This document shows, in pieces, positions 1-11,825 of a stretch of DNA of 64,000 nucleotides (within the stretch, counting starts at the first letter, position 1; every line of letters starts with the position of its first letter). The position numbers and the translations under genes are program-made. Below the pieces are notes generated by a model, which had not been told where the DNA came from, searched no databases, and saw only the letters and a program-made list of their open reading frames with translations. This DNA is from Dillenia suffruticosa. Lineage: Eukaryota > Streptophyta > Magnoliopsida > Dilleniales > Dilleniaceae. Location of the stretch: the NCBI GenBank assembly GCA_033439265.1, contig JAVTVX010000012.1:8793001-8857000 (forward strand), read 5' to 3'.

Positions 1-39
1 TCCATTCCCAATATTTTATAAACATCGCCAAATGTTAAA

Positions 40-300
40 CCGACGAAAAAACAACCGTCGGCAGGAATGTAAAGAAAAAAAGTTGGGATTTTCTCGATAT
101 TTATCGACAAACGTCGGGAAATGACACATTTTTTTTATGTTTATTGACAAATTTCGGGAAAAGCTCCATCTTTTTGGACATTTGCAGACATCGGCAGCGG
201 CTGGAAATTGCCGTCGTTTCAAAATGAAAAACGTTGGGAAAAGAAGGGCGTGCTGATGATTATCCATAAATGTCGATAAAAGCTAAAGTATTTGCGGACA
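40..300. repeat. Subterminal-type short repeats of an unassigned transposon
   Basis: A motif close to ATCGACAAACGTCGGGAAA recurs about every 45 bp (near 105, 145, 180, 228 and 268), in variably decayed form. Arrays like this are typical of the subterminal regions of CACTA-type plant transposons. I see no clear terminal inverted repeat within the window, so the element may extend beyond its left edge and the family is not certain. Confidence 0.4.
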
Positions 301-329
301 TTTCTTCCCCCAAAACGTTAGTAGATGCT

Positions 330-1050
330 GAATCTTTTAACAACATTTTTTCTTTGAAAACCTCGACGATTCTCCGTGTATTTAACAATATTTGTTACTA
401 AATGACTGGAAACATTAGTATTATTTTAAAAATTTTGATTCCTTATAAATGACAGTTAAAATTTACTTATCAAATATCCATCAATTATAATACAAATATT
501 TTCATCCATACTTCACATTTCATTCACACTTCGTCCACACGTACATAAATACTCTTATGATTACCGTAGTACAAAAAAAGAAACAATATTGTGCCAACAA
601 AATGTATTCTACAAGGCTTCCCCCTTCTCATGATTCCTTGCTTGTTATGCCTGGATAGTCATATATCTATAATGCAATGTGAAGGGTAGAAATGGTAATT
701 TGACACAAATAATAAAGTAACTTAAAAAGAATTTTTTTTTTTTTGGGTGGATATTTAAGTTGTCCTTGATATTACTGTGGGGGACAATGTATAATTGTCT
801 CCATATATTCTAAATACTATGATATAGACCCCAAACTCTGCCCTATTGTAAATCTGCTGTGAGGTTCTCCCATAAATTTCAACTGAACATCTTCCACCAT
901 TTCTCAAATTGCTTCCGCGCACAACTGATTCATTGAACCAAAAACTTCAAAAGAAGCCTTTGATCTAAATGATTCATCATAACATGTTGTTCATATATTT
1001 TCACCCTTTTTAATGATTAATAAAATCATGTCACCTCAATTTTTGTCATT
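330..1050. other. Intergenic, nothing recognised
   Basis: AT-rich sequence with short homopolymer runs. No translation in any frame resembled a known protein and no repeat ends were seen. Confidence 0.5.
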
Positions 1051-1328
1051 TTGATGATTTTAGTTTTAAATAGATTAATTGAAAAAAAAAGTCTATCTGA
1101 CGTCAAAACCACGTCATCATGCACATTCTATTCCACTGGTCCCCCACTTTCCAGGGCAGTGCTAGCAAGTTCATCCTACCCGAACCGACTCTGTACAGGA
1201 CGTCTGTCTCTCTCCCGTCCTGTTAATTTCACTCTCTCCACACAACTCCCAACTATTCCATTCATCTCTCTAATCAAACTCCAAAATCTCTACATCAAAG
1301 CTCTCCTCGTCATCGGCAAAAGAACCGT

Positions 1329-2110
1329 TCATCTCTCCTCATAGTTTTCCAATCTCTTCATGCAACAGACGAACTCGACCGAGTCTCCAAAACACAGATG
1401 ACTGAGTCGTTCTGTAAACTCATTGACTCGGTGAGAAACCTTATTCACAGCCGACTTGTAATCATCACCCACCAAACCCATTATTTCAAAGATTAAATTG
1501 TTGTTATTAACTAGGATTGACTCGGGAATTCGCCTAGTCTCCTCAATCAAACTCGCAAGCAAGTCAACTTCTTTTACCAAGTCATTGTTCATTAAAGAAG
1601 AAACAGCATCTTCTTCGCAGTCTTTATCGAGGGTAGAGGAGGATCAGCCGAAGAAGAAACGTAGGACTCACGAAGTGGATAGGAGTTGTTCGAGGTAGCG
1701 AGCATACCATCGTACCCAGGAAGAGAGTTCCCAGGATGTAGGAGAGCGATTGTCGCGGAAGTCGGAGAGATTAAGGTAGTTATGGCCGCCAGAGGAAGGG
1801 AGGATGAAGAGTTGATGTTGGAGGATGAAAGTGCCTCGTCGGATGATAAAGTGGACGGTGAGAAGGCACTTGAGGGCGACGACGGGGGAGCGGGTGGAAT
1901 GGAGGCTGCGCATGAAGGCTTCGAGGGCGGCAGAGGCAGTGGCGCGTGAGGTGTGACCGAAGGAGAGGATTGTGTTGATGTGTTTGGCGGGAGGTGGGGT
2001 AGTGGGCTGGTGGGTGGTGGCTCGGAGGAGAGAGAGGTGGGGAGAGAGAATTGTGGGGTTGGAGAGGAGGATGGCTTTGGTAACGACTCCCTTTATGGCA
2101 ATCTTCTAGC
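1329..2110 (-). pseudogene. ANTH-domain clathrin-assembly protein pseudogene (At4g40080-like)
   Basis: Read on the minus strand in one frame, this matches the plant putative clathrin assembly proteins of the At4g40080 type: AP180 N-terminal homology (ANTH) proteins that bind phosphoinositides and clathrin at the plasma membrane. Recognisable blocks are LLSNPTILSPHLSLLRATTH, the helix with STRSPVVALKCLLTVHFIIR, GGHNYLNLSDFRDN and SWELSSWVRWYARYLEQLL, then a C-terminal part with SLIEETRRIPESILVNN and ERLSHLCFGDSVEFVC. The frame is kept but carries TGA at 1668-1670 and 1644-1646. The first stands where family members have Arg, consistent with CGA to TGA. The start codon and first residues are missing: homology stops near 2092, where a repeat begins and supplies an in-frame TAG (2106-2108). 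The frame ends after about 240 codons, against roughly 365 in the family. Intronless relatives exist, so the absence of introns does not prove a retrocopy. Confidence 0.85.
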
Positions 2111-2246
2111 AAGTAGCAATCATTTGATAAGTTGTGGCTAGTTCAAGGGTAATATTACAAAGGAGGATGGGACAATCTTCTAGCAAGTAGCAATCACCAA
2201 CATGCCAAGGATAATTGATAGGACAATCTTCTAGCAAGTAGCAATC
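2098..2246. repeat. Three direct copies of a 23-bp motif at the pseudogene breakpoint
   Basis: The motif CAATCTTCTAGCAAGTAGCA followed by ATC occurs at about 2098-2121, 2172-2195 and 2223-2246, with spacings of 74 and 51 bp. The first copy overlaps the broken 5' end of the ANTH pseudogene, which suggests the repeat formed at, or was brought in by, the event that removed the gene's start. Confidence 0.7.
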
Positions 2247-2249
2247 TTC

Positions 2250-2580
2250 TAACAGTGTGCTGTTTGCTAGCCTACAAGCCTTGGTTAGTTCAAACTTAGG
2301 GTCGAAGCTCAGCTTGTTTTTTGGTTTTGTGAGCTCAAGCAGAACACCTCCGGTTGTTTGGTGCCTCTATTGAGAAAGAGATTCTTGCATCACTCATGCG
2401 GGTGTTTATGTTGGGAAGAGCCGCTCGCTCTTTTGCAACGCAATTGCGGTTACTGTTTTGAGAGAGTTAGGATGTTATCTTTTTTATGAAGCCAGGGCTA
2501 TCATGATGATGAAATCAAACTGAGGTGAGCAGGTTATAGCATTTTTTTTTAAGTGCGTTATGAAAACTTTATATTTGTTT
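2250..2580. other. Unassigned stretch with a short uncharacterised frame
   Basis: Less AT-rich than its surroundings. A short plus-strand frame around 2368-2460 reads ASIEKEILASLMRVFMLGRA and continues about a dozen residues to a stop. I do not recognise it and it may be chance. Confidence 0.25.
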
Positions 2581-2839
2581 TTTAAAATCAAAAGCGGAAG
2601 AAAATTAATTTTGCAAGATTATTTGAAATAACTGTTTTATTCAAAAGAATTATATTATATACCTTGTGATACATGTTTGATATGGCATGGTTGATATTGT
2701 TTTTTTTTTCTTTAAATAAATTATATTGTACAGCAAAACTATTTTTGGTAAAATGGATTTGATTGTCCAAATTAGTGACCTGGAAGTTAAAACTTTTTAA
2801 ATAATATGATAAAAGTTCTGCAGAAGATCTAAGAGTTAT

Positions 2840-3310
2840 AGCTGAAAAGGTGAAAAACTTGCTTTTCCTGATTTTTGTTGGCTTCTTGTACTTGAGCAGC
2901 TTTGCAAATTGAAGCAACCTGAAAATCATCAAACCCTTTTTCTTAAAGGACACATGCTAACAAATTCACTAGTCAACAATTCTACAGACTTAAGGAACAT
3001 AGGGCATATCCCAATGCAACATTACACGTCTCTATGAAGGGTTGATTACCCTTATAACAATCCACATGATACTTCTTGAAAATCTTTAGAACTGAAAGAT
3101 ATCATTAGGTACTGTAAGTGGGTAGGAAAGTTAGTAATAACTTGGGCAATGTCAAAAATCCTAGATTGCTCCTCCATCTGCACAAATTAAGCAATTCATT
3201 GTCACTTAGATAGTCCATCACACCAAAAAGGCATCAAACTTTTTTATTACCTTCTCTTGAAGATATTTGTTTGCCTCTCTTAGTATTCCTTCCTTCGGCA
3301 CAGAAAGAAT
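2840..3310 (-). pseudogene. Possible degenerate exons of a host gene (MADS K-box-like?)
   Basis: On the minus strand a 42-nt block at about 3256-3297 reads EGILREANKYLQEK and is followed by a GT donor. That length and pattern resemble a K-box exon of plant MIKC MADS-box genes. About 90 bp further on, a TTTGTGCAG acceptor precedes MEEQSRIFDIAQVI. A further acceptor-like TTTTCAG near 2918 precedes VASICKAAQVQEANKNQ. I found no MADS domain and no other K-box exons, so this is a weak call. It could equally be an unrelated intron-containing gene remnant or chance. Confidence 0.25.
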
Positions 3311-3799
3311 ATTGTACTATAATCATATAAAGATGAACCATAGAATTTTGAAGAGAGTCAATTTTCAACTTGAATATGTTCATCAAAAGAGATGGTACTA
3401 TTTAAACATTTCCATTATGAACATTCTCAATCTACTCAACCCATGGCAAAATTTATGCTATAATATCATTCCAGTTGTTACCTAAAAAGGAAAAGTGCAT
3501 TATTTCTTCTATTTTTACATTAATTAAAAGGATATGGTGAGCAAACAAGACATGATTAGAAGGGTATAAGTTTAGGAAGCTTGTAAATATAATTAAACCA
3601 TGTCTTCTATTTTGGAATACATCCTTTCTTCTGTTTTACATTAGCTGATGGTGAACAAGGCTGAAGACATGATAGCTTCTCTACTTGTCACCATAGACTC
3701 CTTTAGGTGATGGCTGACTTAGTATATCATTTGTGTGTGATAGATTCTAATGCTAATCAAATATATTTTTTCTCACTAGTAAATGTGATAAATTGACAT

Positions 3800-6010
3800 G
3801 TAAGAATTGCAAGGTTATGTCAGAGAAGAGTGTGACAACTTAACATAGATTTCTAATTTTAGATATACGTGTATCAAAAAGACAAAGGAAGTTCCGTCCA
3901 TTTGTAGAGCCCAATTAAATGGTGGAATCTAAAAGGAGAAAAAGTAACGACTTTTAGAGATAAATTAATTCAAATGGTAAATTGGTCTACTAATAATGAT
4001 TCGTAAATAATGTAGAAAGAGATATCCACTAGTATTATGAGCATAGGTAAATAGATTCTTGGTGTCTCTAAGGGTCAGGTCCTAATAAACAAAGAATCAT
4101 TGTGGTGGAATGAAGAAATTCAAATGACTATCTATATTAAACAATAGTGTTATAAGAATCTTAAAGTTAATAGTAGTAGTGATACATATGATAAATATAA
4201 AAAATATAAAAAAAGATATGAAAAAAATTATTCAAGAATCAAAGAACAAGATGTATAATGAACTTTACAAGAGATTGGAGATTAAAGACAGAGAGAGAGA
4301 TTTATAGAATTGCCAAACTTAGGGAAAGAAAATGTGAAGATCTAAATGGTGTTAGGTGCATTAAGAGTGGAACCAATAATATACATGTAAAGGATGAGAA
4401 CATAATATGAAAGCGTTGACATGATTATTTTAACGATTTTTTTAATATTAAGAGTACACCAAATATAGAAAATATCGAGATATCTACAGAAGAAATTAAT
4501 AAAAATTTTAAATGTAAGATTCGGCCTCATGAAGTGAAAGAGACTTTAACGAGAATGAAAAATAATAAAACTATAGGATCTGACAGCATCCCTATAAAAG
4601 TGTAGAAATGTTTAGATGAATTTGGTATAAAGGTATTAACGGATATTTTCAATAAAATTTGACAAACTAAGAGAATGTCTCAAATACGGAAAAAGAGTGT
4701 AATTATACCGTTATATAAGAATAAATGAGATATACATAATTGCTCTAATTATAGAGAAATTAAACTTATGAGTCATATCATAAAATTATGGAAGAGAGTA
4801 ATAAAATATAGATTGAAATTAGAGATAAATGTATCTCAAAATCAATTTGGATTTATATTAAGAAAATCCACCACAAAATCAATTCACTTGTTAAGACATT
4901 TGATGGAGACATATAAAGTATAAAAGAGAGACCAATATATGGTCTTCTTTGATCTAAAAAAAATATATGATAGGGTTTCTAAAAATTTATTGTGGTGGAC
5001 GTTGATGAAAAATTGATATTATTGAGATACATAAATCTCATTAGAGATATATATGAGGGAGCTGTAATCGGCGTAAGAACTTACAGGGGGTTTAAGCAAT
5101 AATTTTCCTATTAACATTGGATTCCATCAAGATTCTGCATTAAGTTCTCTTCTTTTTACAATAGTGATAAATGAAATCACAAAAAAAATATTCAAAATGA
5201 AATACCATAGTGTATACTTTTCGTAAATAATATAATACTAATTGATGAAACTAAAGAGAGTGTTAGTGCTAAATTAGAATTATGGAGACTAACACTAGAA
5301 TTCAAAATATTTAAATTGAGTAGATCGAAAACCGAATATAAGAAATATAGTTTTAGCGACAATTATCTGAATGATGAAAAAACGATTAGACCATATGGAC
5401 AAAACGTACCAAAAAGTAAATGATTTAATTATCTAGATTCTATCATTCAAAATGATGATAATATAAATAGAGATCTGAACTATAGAATTCAAGCGGGTTA
5501 GATGAAATAGAGAAAGGCATTCAGAATTCTGTGCAATTGCACGATGCCATTGCATTTGAAGAGAAAGTTCTATAAAACCGTGGTTAGATCTACACTATTG
5601 TATGACACTGAGTGTTGGGTTATTAAACAAAAACAAGAATAAAATATGGCTGTAACAGAAATTAGAATATTTAGGTAGATGTGTGAAAAAACTAGAAAAG
5701 ATAGAATTAGAAATGAAAATATTCGTAATAAATTAGGAGTTAGTTTAATTGCAAATAAGATGTGAGAGTATCGTCTGAAATGGTTCAGACATGTGCAAAG
5801 AAGACTAAAAAATGCACCGATTAAAACAATCGAGAACTTAAATAAAGGAGATCTAGTAAGACGTAGAGGTAGACCGCTGAAAATTTGGATACAAGTTATT
5901 CGTAAAGATTTGGAAGTTAAAGATTTAGAAGAGAAAATGGTATTGGATAGGAATGGATGGGGCGGAAGAATCTGGACAAATTATACCAATATAATGTATC
6001 TATTGATTGA
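3800..6010 (+). mobile_element. Degenerate RTE-type LINE, 5'-truncated
   Basis: Plus-strand translations, with many stops and frameshifts, give recognisable parts of a plant RTE-clade non-LTR retrotransposon in the right order. They are the end of the endonuclease (near 3835), a WWNEEIQ linker block (near 4100), a RIAKLRERKCEDL block (near 4300), an RT block with MVFFDLKKIYDRV followed by LLWW (4938-4995; relatives have DLEKAYDRVPREVLWW) and the C-terminal block RRGRPLKIWIQVIRKDLEV with DRNGWGGRIW (5860-5985). Most of the endonuclease is absent, as expected for incomplete reverse transcription. The YxDD active-site motif is not readable. The element ends in a T-rich tail near 6010-6090. Target-site duplications were not found. 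It is clearly dead and old. Confidence 0.8.
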
Positions 6011-6109
6011 TTTATTTATTTTTCTTTTTCACTTTCATTTTCCTTATATATATAATTTTTATTTTTATTTTCTCTATTTTTTTTTTAAATTTGTCTCTCA
6101 AATGACCGA

Positions 6110-6300
6110 TTGGGACTATGACTCAGTTTGCTGTTATTGTTGTGTGATAGGTTCTATAGGTAAGGGATTTCATCCCTCTTGCGATGACCAACTTGGATGT
6201 GATTCTGGGTATTGATTGAATGGGATCCCCTATCTTTAAGCTTGAAGGAGGGTGCTAAGTTGTGTTGGGTATACAGTCGGAGGAGGAGATCATAGAGGCA
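6110..6300 (+). pseudogene. Possible small Ty3/gypsy protease-region fragment
   Basis: One frame reads TNLDVILGID followed by MGSPIFKLEGG, which resembles the DVILGMDWL block at the end of gypsy aspartic proteases. The match is short and isolated, so it may be coincidence or a small scrap captured next to the LINE. Confidence 0.25.
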
Positions 6301-6645
6301 ATACTTGTTTTTTTTTTCTTTCTACAATTAACTTTAATATATAGGTTTTGGATATTGCTAGATTTTGGGAAACCATGGAAATATGTTAGTATTGATAGGG
6401 TTACATAGCTGAGGTGGTTGAGGTTACTCTTGTAAACCTTGACAAATTATATTGATTGTCAACCTAAGTTACTAATCTTAGGAGTATATGCGCCAGAGCA
6501 ATTTCATGCATTGTATAAATTAATTACCAATGGAAATAGAATATCCATTTTAAATTAAAATGGTTTTATGCTTAATTCTTCTTTTAATTTGACAAGTACT
6601 TCTAACTTGCATCCTCAAGTGAAGTGATAAATGTGATCGACCACA

Positions 6646-6815
6646 GAATGCAAGGAATGAGGCATTTAAATCAGGAACATATGAAGAAGTTGTAGAGTGT
6701 TACAGTGCTGTATTATGAGCCAGTGTTGATTCACGTCCTTTTGCGGCAATTTGCTTTTGCAATTGTGCTACCGCATACCAAGCTTTGGGCCAAATAGCAG
6801 ACACAATTGCTGCAT
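6646..6815 (+). pseudogene. DnaJ/TPR-protein exon fragment (At2g41520-like)
   Basis: The plus strand reads NARNEAFKSGTYEEVVECYS, then a stop, then SVDSRPFAAICFCNCATAYQ and ALGQIADTIA. This matches two consecutive tetratricopeptide helices of plant TPR proteins with a C-terminal J domain (family pattern GNEAFKSG...YTEAVEHYTAAL...ESRPFAAICFCNRAAAYQALGQIADAIADC). A CACAG splice-acceptor-like sequence lies just before it, so this may be a single exon copied with intron edge rather than a retrocopy. An in-frame TGA interrupts it, and homology ends abruptly at about 6815. The rest of the gene is absent. Its closeness to the CACTA 3' end at 7634 raises the possibility that it is a captured fragment inside that transposon. 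Confidence 0.7.
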
Positions 6816-6819
6816 TCTT

Positions 6820-7634
6820 AGTATGACCTATTGTGGGACTTGGATGGCTGAGATATTGGATGCCGGAAAGGACAGCGAATCCTCAAGATAATGAGCAGCA
6901 TGATGGTGATTAGAATATTGATAGCGGTTTGGTTTATTGATATATACTTATTGATTTGATGTTTAGTTTGGATTTGAAGATTTTTAACTGTGGATATTTA
7001 TATATTTTGGATATGTTTTTTTGTTTTTGTAATTTTGACTTTTATTGATAAATATTTATTTATGTTGATTCATTTTTTTTTGTTTAAAACTTCCATCTGA
7101 ATGATTAAATTTAGTTTTAAGACTAGAAGTGTACATGAGGATTCGTGTGGTTATAGCTTAAGGCCGGATGATTTTGTGTGAATCTTGCTTAAGGCAAGGT
7201 TTGTGTGATTGATTAAATTAGTAATCCAAATTTTTTTTTGAATCATAAAAAAATCCGTCACAAAATTTGTAGTAAAAAATCCATTGCAAAATTTATGGCA
7301 AAAAATTCATCGCTAAATTCGTAACTAAAAATTCGTCACTAAATTCGTGACTAAAAATATGTAGTTAAATTTATGACAAAAAATCTATCGCTAAATTAGT
7401 AACAAAATATCTGTCGCTAAATTCGTCGTTAAATTTATCCTTAATTTGTGACGAACTTTGCCACATAAATTTTTCGTCACAAATTTGTAACGAAAAGTTA
7501 AAATTTTTGTCGCTAAATCTTGCGACACCATATTTGCAATGGATTTTTTTTTTGTTGCAAATCTTTTTTGTGACAAATTTTTTTCATTTTTCATCGTTAA
7601 TTCTGTGGTTAAAAAAATGATTTTTTTTGTAGTG
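6820..7634 (+). mobile_element. 3' part of a CACTA-type DNA transposon
   Basis: The right end reads TTTTTTTTGTAGTG and stops at 7634; its reverse complement starts CACTACAAAAAAAA, the standard CACTA terminus. The inner 400 bp (7240-7620) hold dense direct and inverted repeats close to TTCGTCGCTAAAT / ATTTAGCGACGAA, the usual subterminal binding-site array. The following three bases are TTA. The element sits inside the 3' LTR of the minus-strand Sirevirus. No matching left terminus was found, so the left boundary given here is a guess. It could reach further left and include the TPR fragment. Confidence 0.7.
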
Positions 7635-8010
7635 TTAAGTTGACAAAAAATGGTTTAGATAGAGTTAAGACTCCTTTAGGTTGATATATTGTCGTGCATG
7701 TTGATATAATATTACTTAGAAATATGTTTTGTTATAGATTCATTCAAGTCGACAGGGAATTTAAGCATGTCGACATGTTTTCTAGTTAGACTTAAATTTT
7801 GCTCAATTGGTCGACTCGTGACTTAAAATAGGTTGGCATAGACATGTTTAAATATAGTCAAATCGACATGAGTTTGAAGTAGGTCGACATGAGTTTGAAG
7901 CAGGTCGACATGTTTTGTAGGTCTGTAATTTTTCATGCTTAGTTTCATAATTTTATTTATTTGCTTATTTCAAATTCTTTTATCATCATCAAAACTTAAT
8001 ATTTTCAACA
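7635..8010 (-). repeat. 3' LTR segment of Sirevirus 1
   Basis: This aligns in direct orientation with 18890-19255, sharing GAGTTAAGACTCCTTTAGGT, the GTCGACAGGGAA block and the TCAACA-type end. The CACTA end at 7634 bounds it on the left. The reverse complement of a purine-rich tract (AAAAAGGGGAAAT) follows at 8011-8022, as expected for the polypurine tract of a minus-strand element. Confidence 0.8.
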
Positions 8011-8834
8011 ATTTCCCCTTTTTATATAATGATAAAACTCCAACAAACACTTTGAAGTTTTTTAGAGTTTGGAGTTTTTCTGAAATATTTCAGAATTTGA
8101 AATTTATTTTGTTTTCTAAGTATGTAAGCTTAACTTGAAGCCTAACTTGTCTAATTCAAATTTCTTTTGCCTTCTTTCTCTTATACTTTTTATCATCTAC
8201 ATAAAAGGTTTAGTCTTGAAAGAAAACTCCCCCTCAAAAAATACCTAAGAACATTGTTGATTATCAACCAAACAGATTAACCAAACATAGTTAGTTACTT
8301 TGCCTCCGCTCCCCTTCAACTAATTAACCTGGCCATGCAGGCACATATTCAAGATAACCATTAAACCTAGATAACCAAACAAGCACACATTCAATTCGAA
8401 ACCATAATAGCATTTGACATAACCACATTTGCATGTCATAACCATTATAAAAATTCAAACTCATCAATATATGAGTAACAGAATCCAACTGTAAAACATA
8501 AGATTATATGAGTAACGGAGTCCAATTGTAAAACAAGTAGACAAAAGATAATCATAAGCAATAGTTCAGTGAATAACATAGTGCCACTTAATCAAGTACC
8601 ATAATCAAAAGACAAAATAGTTACATAGCATAAAGTACTAAAATCATACAAGCTGACATAGAGTTCAAACCCAGAAAAGAGAAGCCAAAAATAACATAGA
8701 GTTCATACAATTCTTTCCACCCTGTTGGCAACTCTTTAGATTTCCAAATTCAATAAAGAGTTTTGTTGGTCCAGTAAGATCTACCTCTACTCAATTCTTT
8801 CCAACTTTTCCCAGATCTTTTCAAAAGTAATGTT

Positions 8835-9850
8835 TTGAGGGCTAGAGGGATTTCTACCTTGCTCATTTGTGACTCCCTCTTGCTCCATTCCCACAGCTTC
8901 TTGGTTTTCCTCTGCCAACTCTTCTATTGGTCTCTTACCTATACCTATATCCTTTCTAATCCATTTACCTTCCCCATTGTATACCTATTTTGCCTAAGCA
9001 TAGAAGATGCATTGATATCATTTTTCTCATTCAACTCAATTCTATTATTTTTATCTAACTCCACTTTGTAAGATGACAAAATATCAATGACAATGTTGGT
9101 GTAGGGTAAGAGTGCATTTTTTGACCTATGTGCAGTTATCATAAAATGCGGGATGATAAAGTGCAATCCTGGATTTTTCTAGTTCATGATACATACCATT
9201 AACCAAAAATCTTCTTGTGAAATGGTTGTATAATTCCCACCTCTAGGTTTAAGCACATGTGCAACAAGCAAGTGTAGAATTCTTTCGTGAATCTCTAAAT
9301 CTATGACGTTGGTGTTAACCACAGTCTTGTTAGTATTGTTGAAAACCTTTCTAGCATTCTCCAAATAATCCGATTCCCTGTAAGACTCACATTCATCATA
9401 TCCAATCCAATCCAAACCATTTTCTCTATAGATAAATCAAAGAGTTACTTCAATCACCTTGCCATTCACGTAAGTTCTAAATCCACAAGCTATAGAATGG
9501 TCATTCAAAGTAATTCATGTCTCATTTTCATCTCCGTCACTAATCACCTCAATATTATTATAGAAATCTTAATAGCCTTCTCATGAATATATTTGTTAGG
9601 GAGAATGAGCCAATTAGGATATACCTCGCTTAGATGTTCTTCAAATTTGAAATTTATTTTCTTCAGGAATACTCAATTGATTAGCCTCCCTTGATTGATC
9701 TTCCTTCGAGAAAAAACTTGTCATATAGCTTACTTTGATCGAGTGTTTGAAAGTCATGGTTGTTAAATTTAGGAGCTTCCTCCACCGATTGCGTTGACGA
9801 AGGGAGCTTCGAGGATGGGAGTTTTGCAGAAGAGGATTTCGTAGTTGCAA
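8835..9850 (-). pseudogene. Extra post-pol ORF of Sirevirus 1 (fossil)
   Basis: Minus-strand pieces read IHERILHLLVAHVLKPRGGN and then ISQEDFWLMVCIMN, with a nearby piece MHFIIPHFMITAHRSKNALL. They clearly match the extra ORF of Sirevirus 2 at 28788-29618. The position between RNase H and the 3' LTR fits the env-like or 'putative plant transposon protein' ORF known from some Sireviruses. Its function is not established in the family. This copy is broken. Confidence 0.75.
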
Positions 9851-10059
9851 CTTGCCGGGAAGAAAAACCTTCGGTTTTTGGAGCTATTCAATGAAATTTG
9901 ATAGATAAAGAAGTTTGAGAAGTTTGAGGATTGAATCTATGTAGATTGATTGCAAAAGCAATAAGAAAGATTTGAAGATTTGATTATGGATAGATTAAGA
10001 TTTCGAAAGGGGAAAGTCGCCTAAAGAGACAAAATGAAATTTGAAGTGGTGAGAGAGAT

Positions 10060-10360
10060 ATGTTGGCATATGGACCGTTCATATTCATTTTTGCATGTCA
10101 GAAGTCGACATATTTTTGTGCAAGTCGACCTATTTTCAAAATAGGTCGGTTCCTTTAAAGTTTGACACTGGTCGACAAGGTTTCATGTCTGTCGACCTGT
10201 TTCGACCACAGCACGTGTTAACATGATGCCATACAAGTCGATAGGGTTATGCTTGTTTGTGATTTATCATATTCTACAGTAATGAGTTGACATGATCCTA
10301 ATATGTTAGTATGTCAACCAAATTTTTGAATTGGCTAACAACTTTCTCAAGATAGGTCAA
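10060..10360. repeat. GTCGAC-motif array before the extra ORF of Sirevirus 1
   Basis: Several copies of AAGTCGACATA, GGTCGACAAGG, TGTCGACCTG and AAGTCGATAGG-like words occur within 300 bp. The same word family fills the LTR (7740-7920, 17515-18040, 18890-19150). It occupies the same place as the GACGAC array of Sirevirus 2. Confidence 0.65.
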
Positions 10361-11825
10361 CCTGTGATTTATTTTTTGTAAATTTTTATACTCTATTTTT
10401 CAGTTATCTAACTCATTTCTCAATTTCTATTATCCCCAGTTCTCACCTTAGTTCATAAAATCTATTTTTGTCTAATGGTTTAGTGAAAATATCAACAATT
10501 TATTTTTGTATTTCTATGTACTCAAAAATTATTTCATTTTTCAATACGTGATCTCTGATAAAATGATATTTTACTTCAATATATTTGGTTTGAGAATGAT
10601 GTACTGGGTTTTTTGTTATATTTATAGTATTAGTATTATCAGATTTTATAAGAATGCAATCAAAATTTATGTCGAAATCCTTCATTTGATGTTTGATTCG
10701 GAGAATTTGTGCTACACACTATCAAGCATAGACATATTCAGTTTTGATGGTTGACAATGCTACGCTATTTCATTTCTTGAAAGTCTATGACACCAGCATG
10801 CTTTTAAACAATTGACAAGTATCACTGATATTTTTTCTATCTAATTTACAGTTTATAAAGTCTGCATCTGAAGACCTATGCACATGAAAAATTGAATTTC
10901 TATCATACCGAGACCTAAGTTAATGGTTTCTTTAAACTATCTAAAAATTCTTTTAACTGAAATCAGAAGTGAATCCTTTGAATCTGATTAAAATCTTGCA
11001 CGAAGACATATATTATATTGTATGTCTGGTCTAGAAACAGTGAGGTATAGAAGTAAGCCAATCATGTTTCTATACAATTTTTAACAAACTGATTTACCAT
11101 TTTCATATTTTTCTAGTTTGATACTTGTGCATATAGGTGTGGCATTCCCCTTGGATTAACTTAAACCAAATTTTTTAATTAAATCTTTAATATATTTTGA
11201 TTGGGTAATGAATATACGCTTCTCAAATTGTTTAATCGGAAATCCTAACAAGTAATTTAATTCACCTATCATACTCATTTCAAATTCTCTCTATATTTTT
11301 TCTGTGAAATCGTTACACACATTCTTATATTTGCTTATCTAAATATTATATCATCTACATATATTTAAACTATTAGAATATTTTCTTCCTTCCTTTTTAC
11401 AAATAGTGTAATATCAACATTTCCTATCTCGAATTTATTTTCAATTAAAAAGTTACTCAATCTTTCGTTAATTCCATATAAGGTTTTAGTTAATTTGAAA
11501 ACTTGATCTAGATATTTTGGATTCTCAAAACTAAGTGTTGTTTGCATTACTAGAAAAAGAGATATCAACGACGAAAATATCTGTCGCTGATAGTAAAAAT
11601 TTTATAGTTAAAAAGTATTAGCGATGTATTAGTTACGAAAAATTTTCGTCGCTAAAAACCACGTTGCTAAATATTACCGATAGAATTCATCCGTCGCTAA
11701 ACTATTAATGACAGATTAACGACGAAATATTTCTATCACTAAAAATTTCGTCACTAATTCGTCGTTAATAGAAGACAATATGTAAAAGTATCAACGATGG
11801 ATATTTTCCATCGCTAAAACTTAGA

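Noticed and set aside
1780-2112. A 110-codon minus-strand frame rich in Pro and His, and plus-strand frames at 1686-1949
   Set aside because: They overlap the ANTH pseudogene in other frames. The matching frame is the one with family motifs.
2588-2953. A 121-codon minus-strand frame
   Set aside because: No recognisable motif. It overlaps the acceptor-flanked block that reads better in another frame, and base composition explains its openness.
7240-7620. Satellite repeat array
   Set aside because: The repeats are bounded by a CACTA terminus and occur in both orientations, which fits a subterminal region better.
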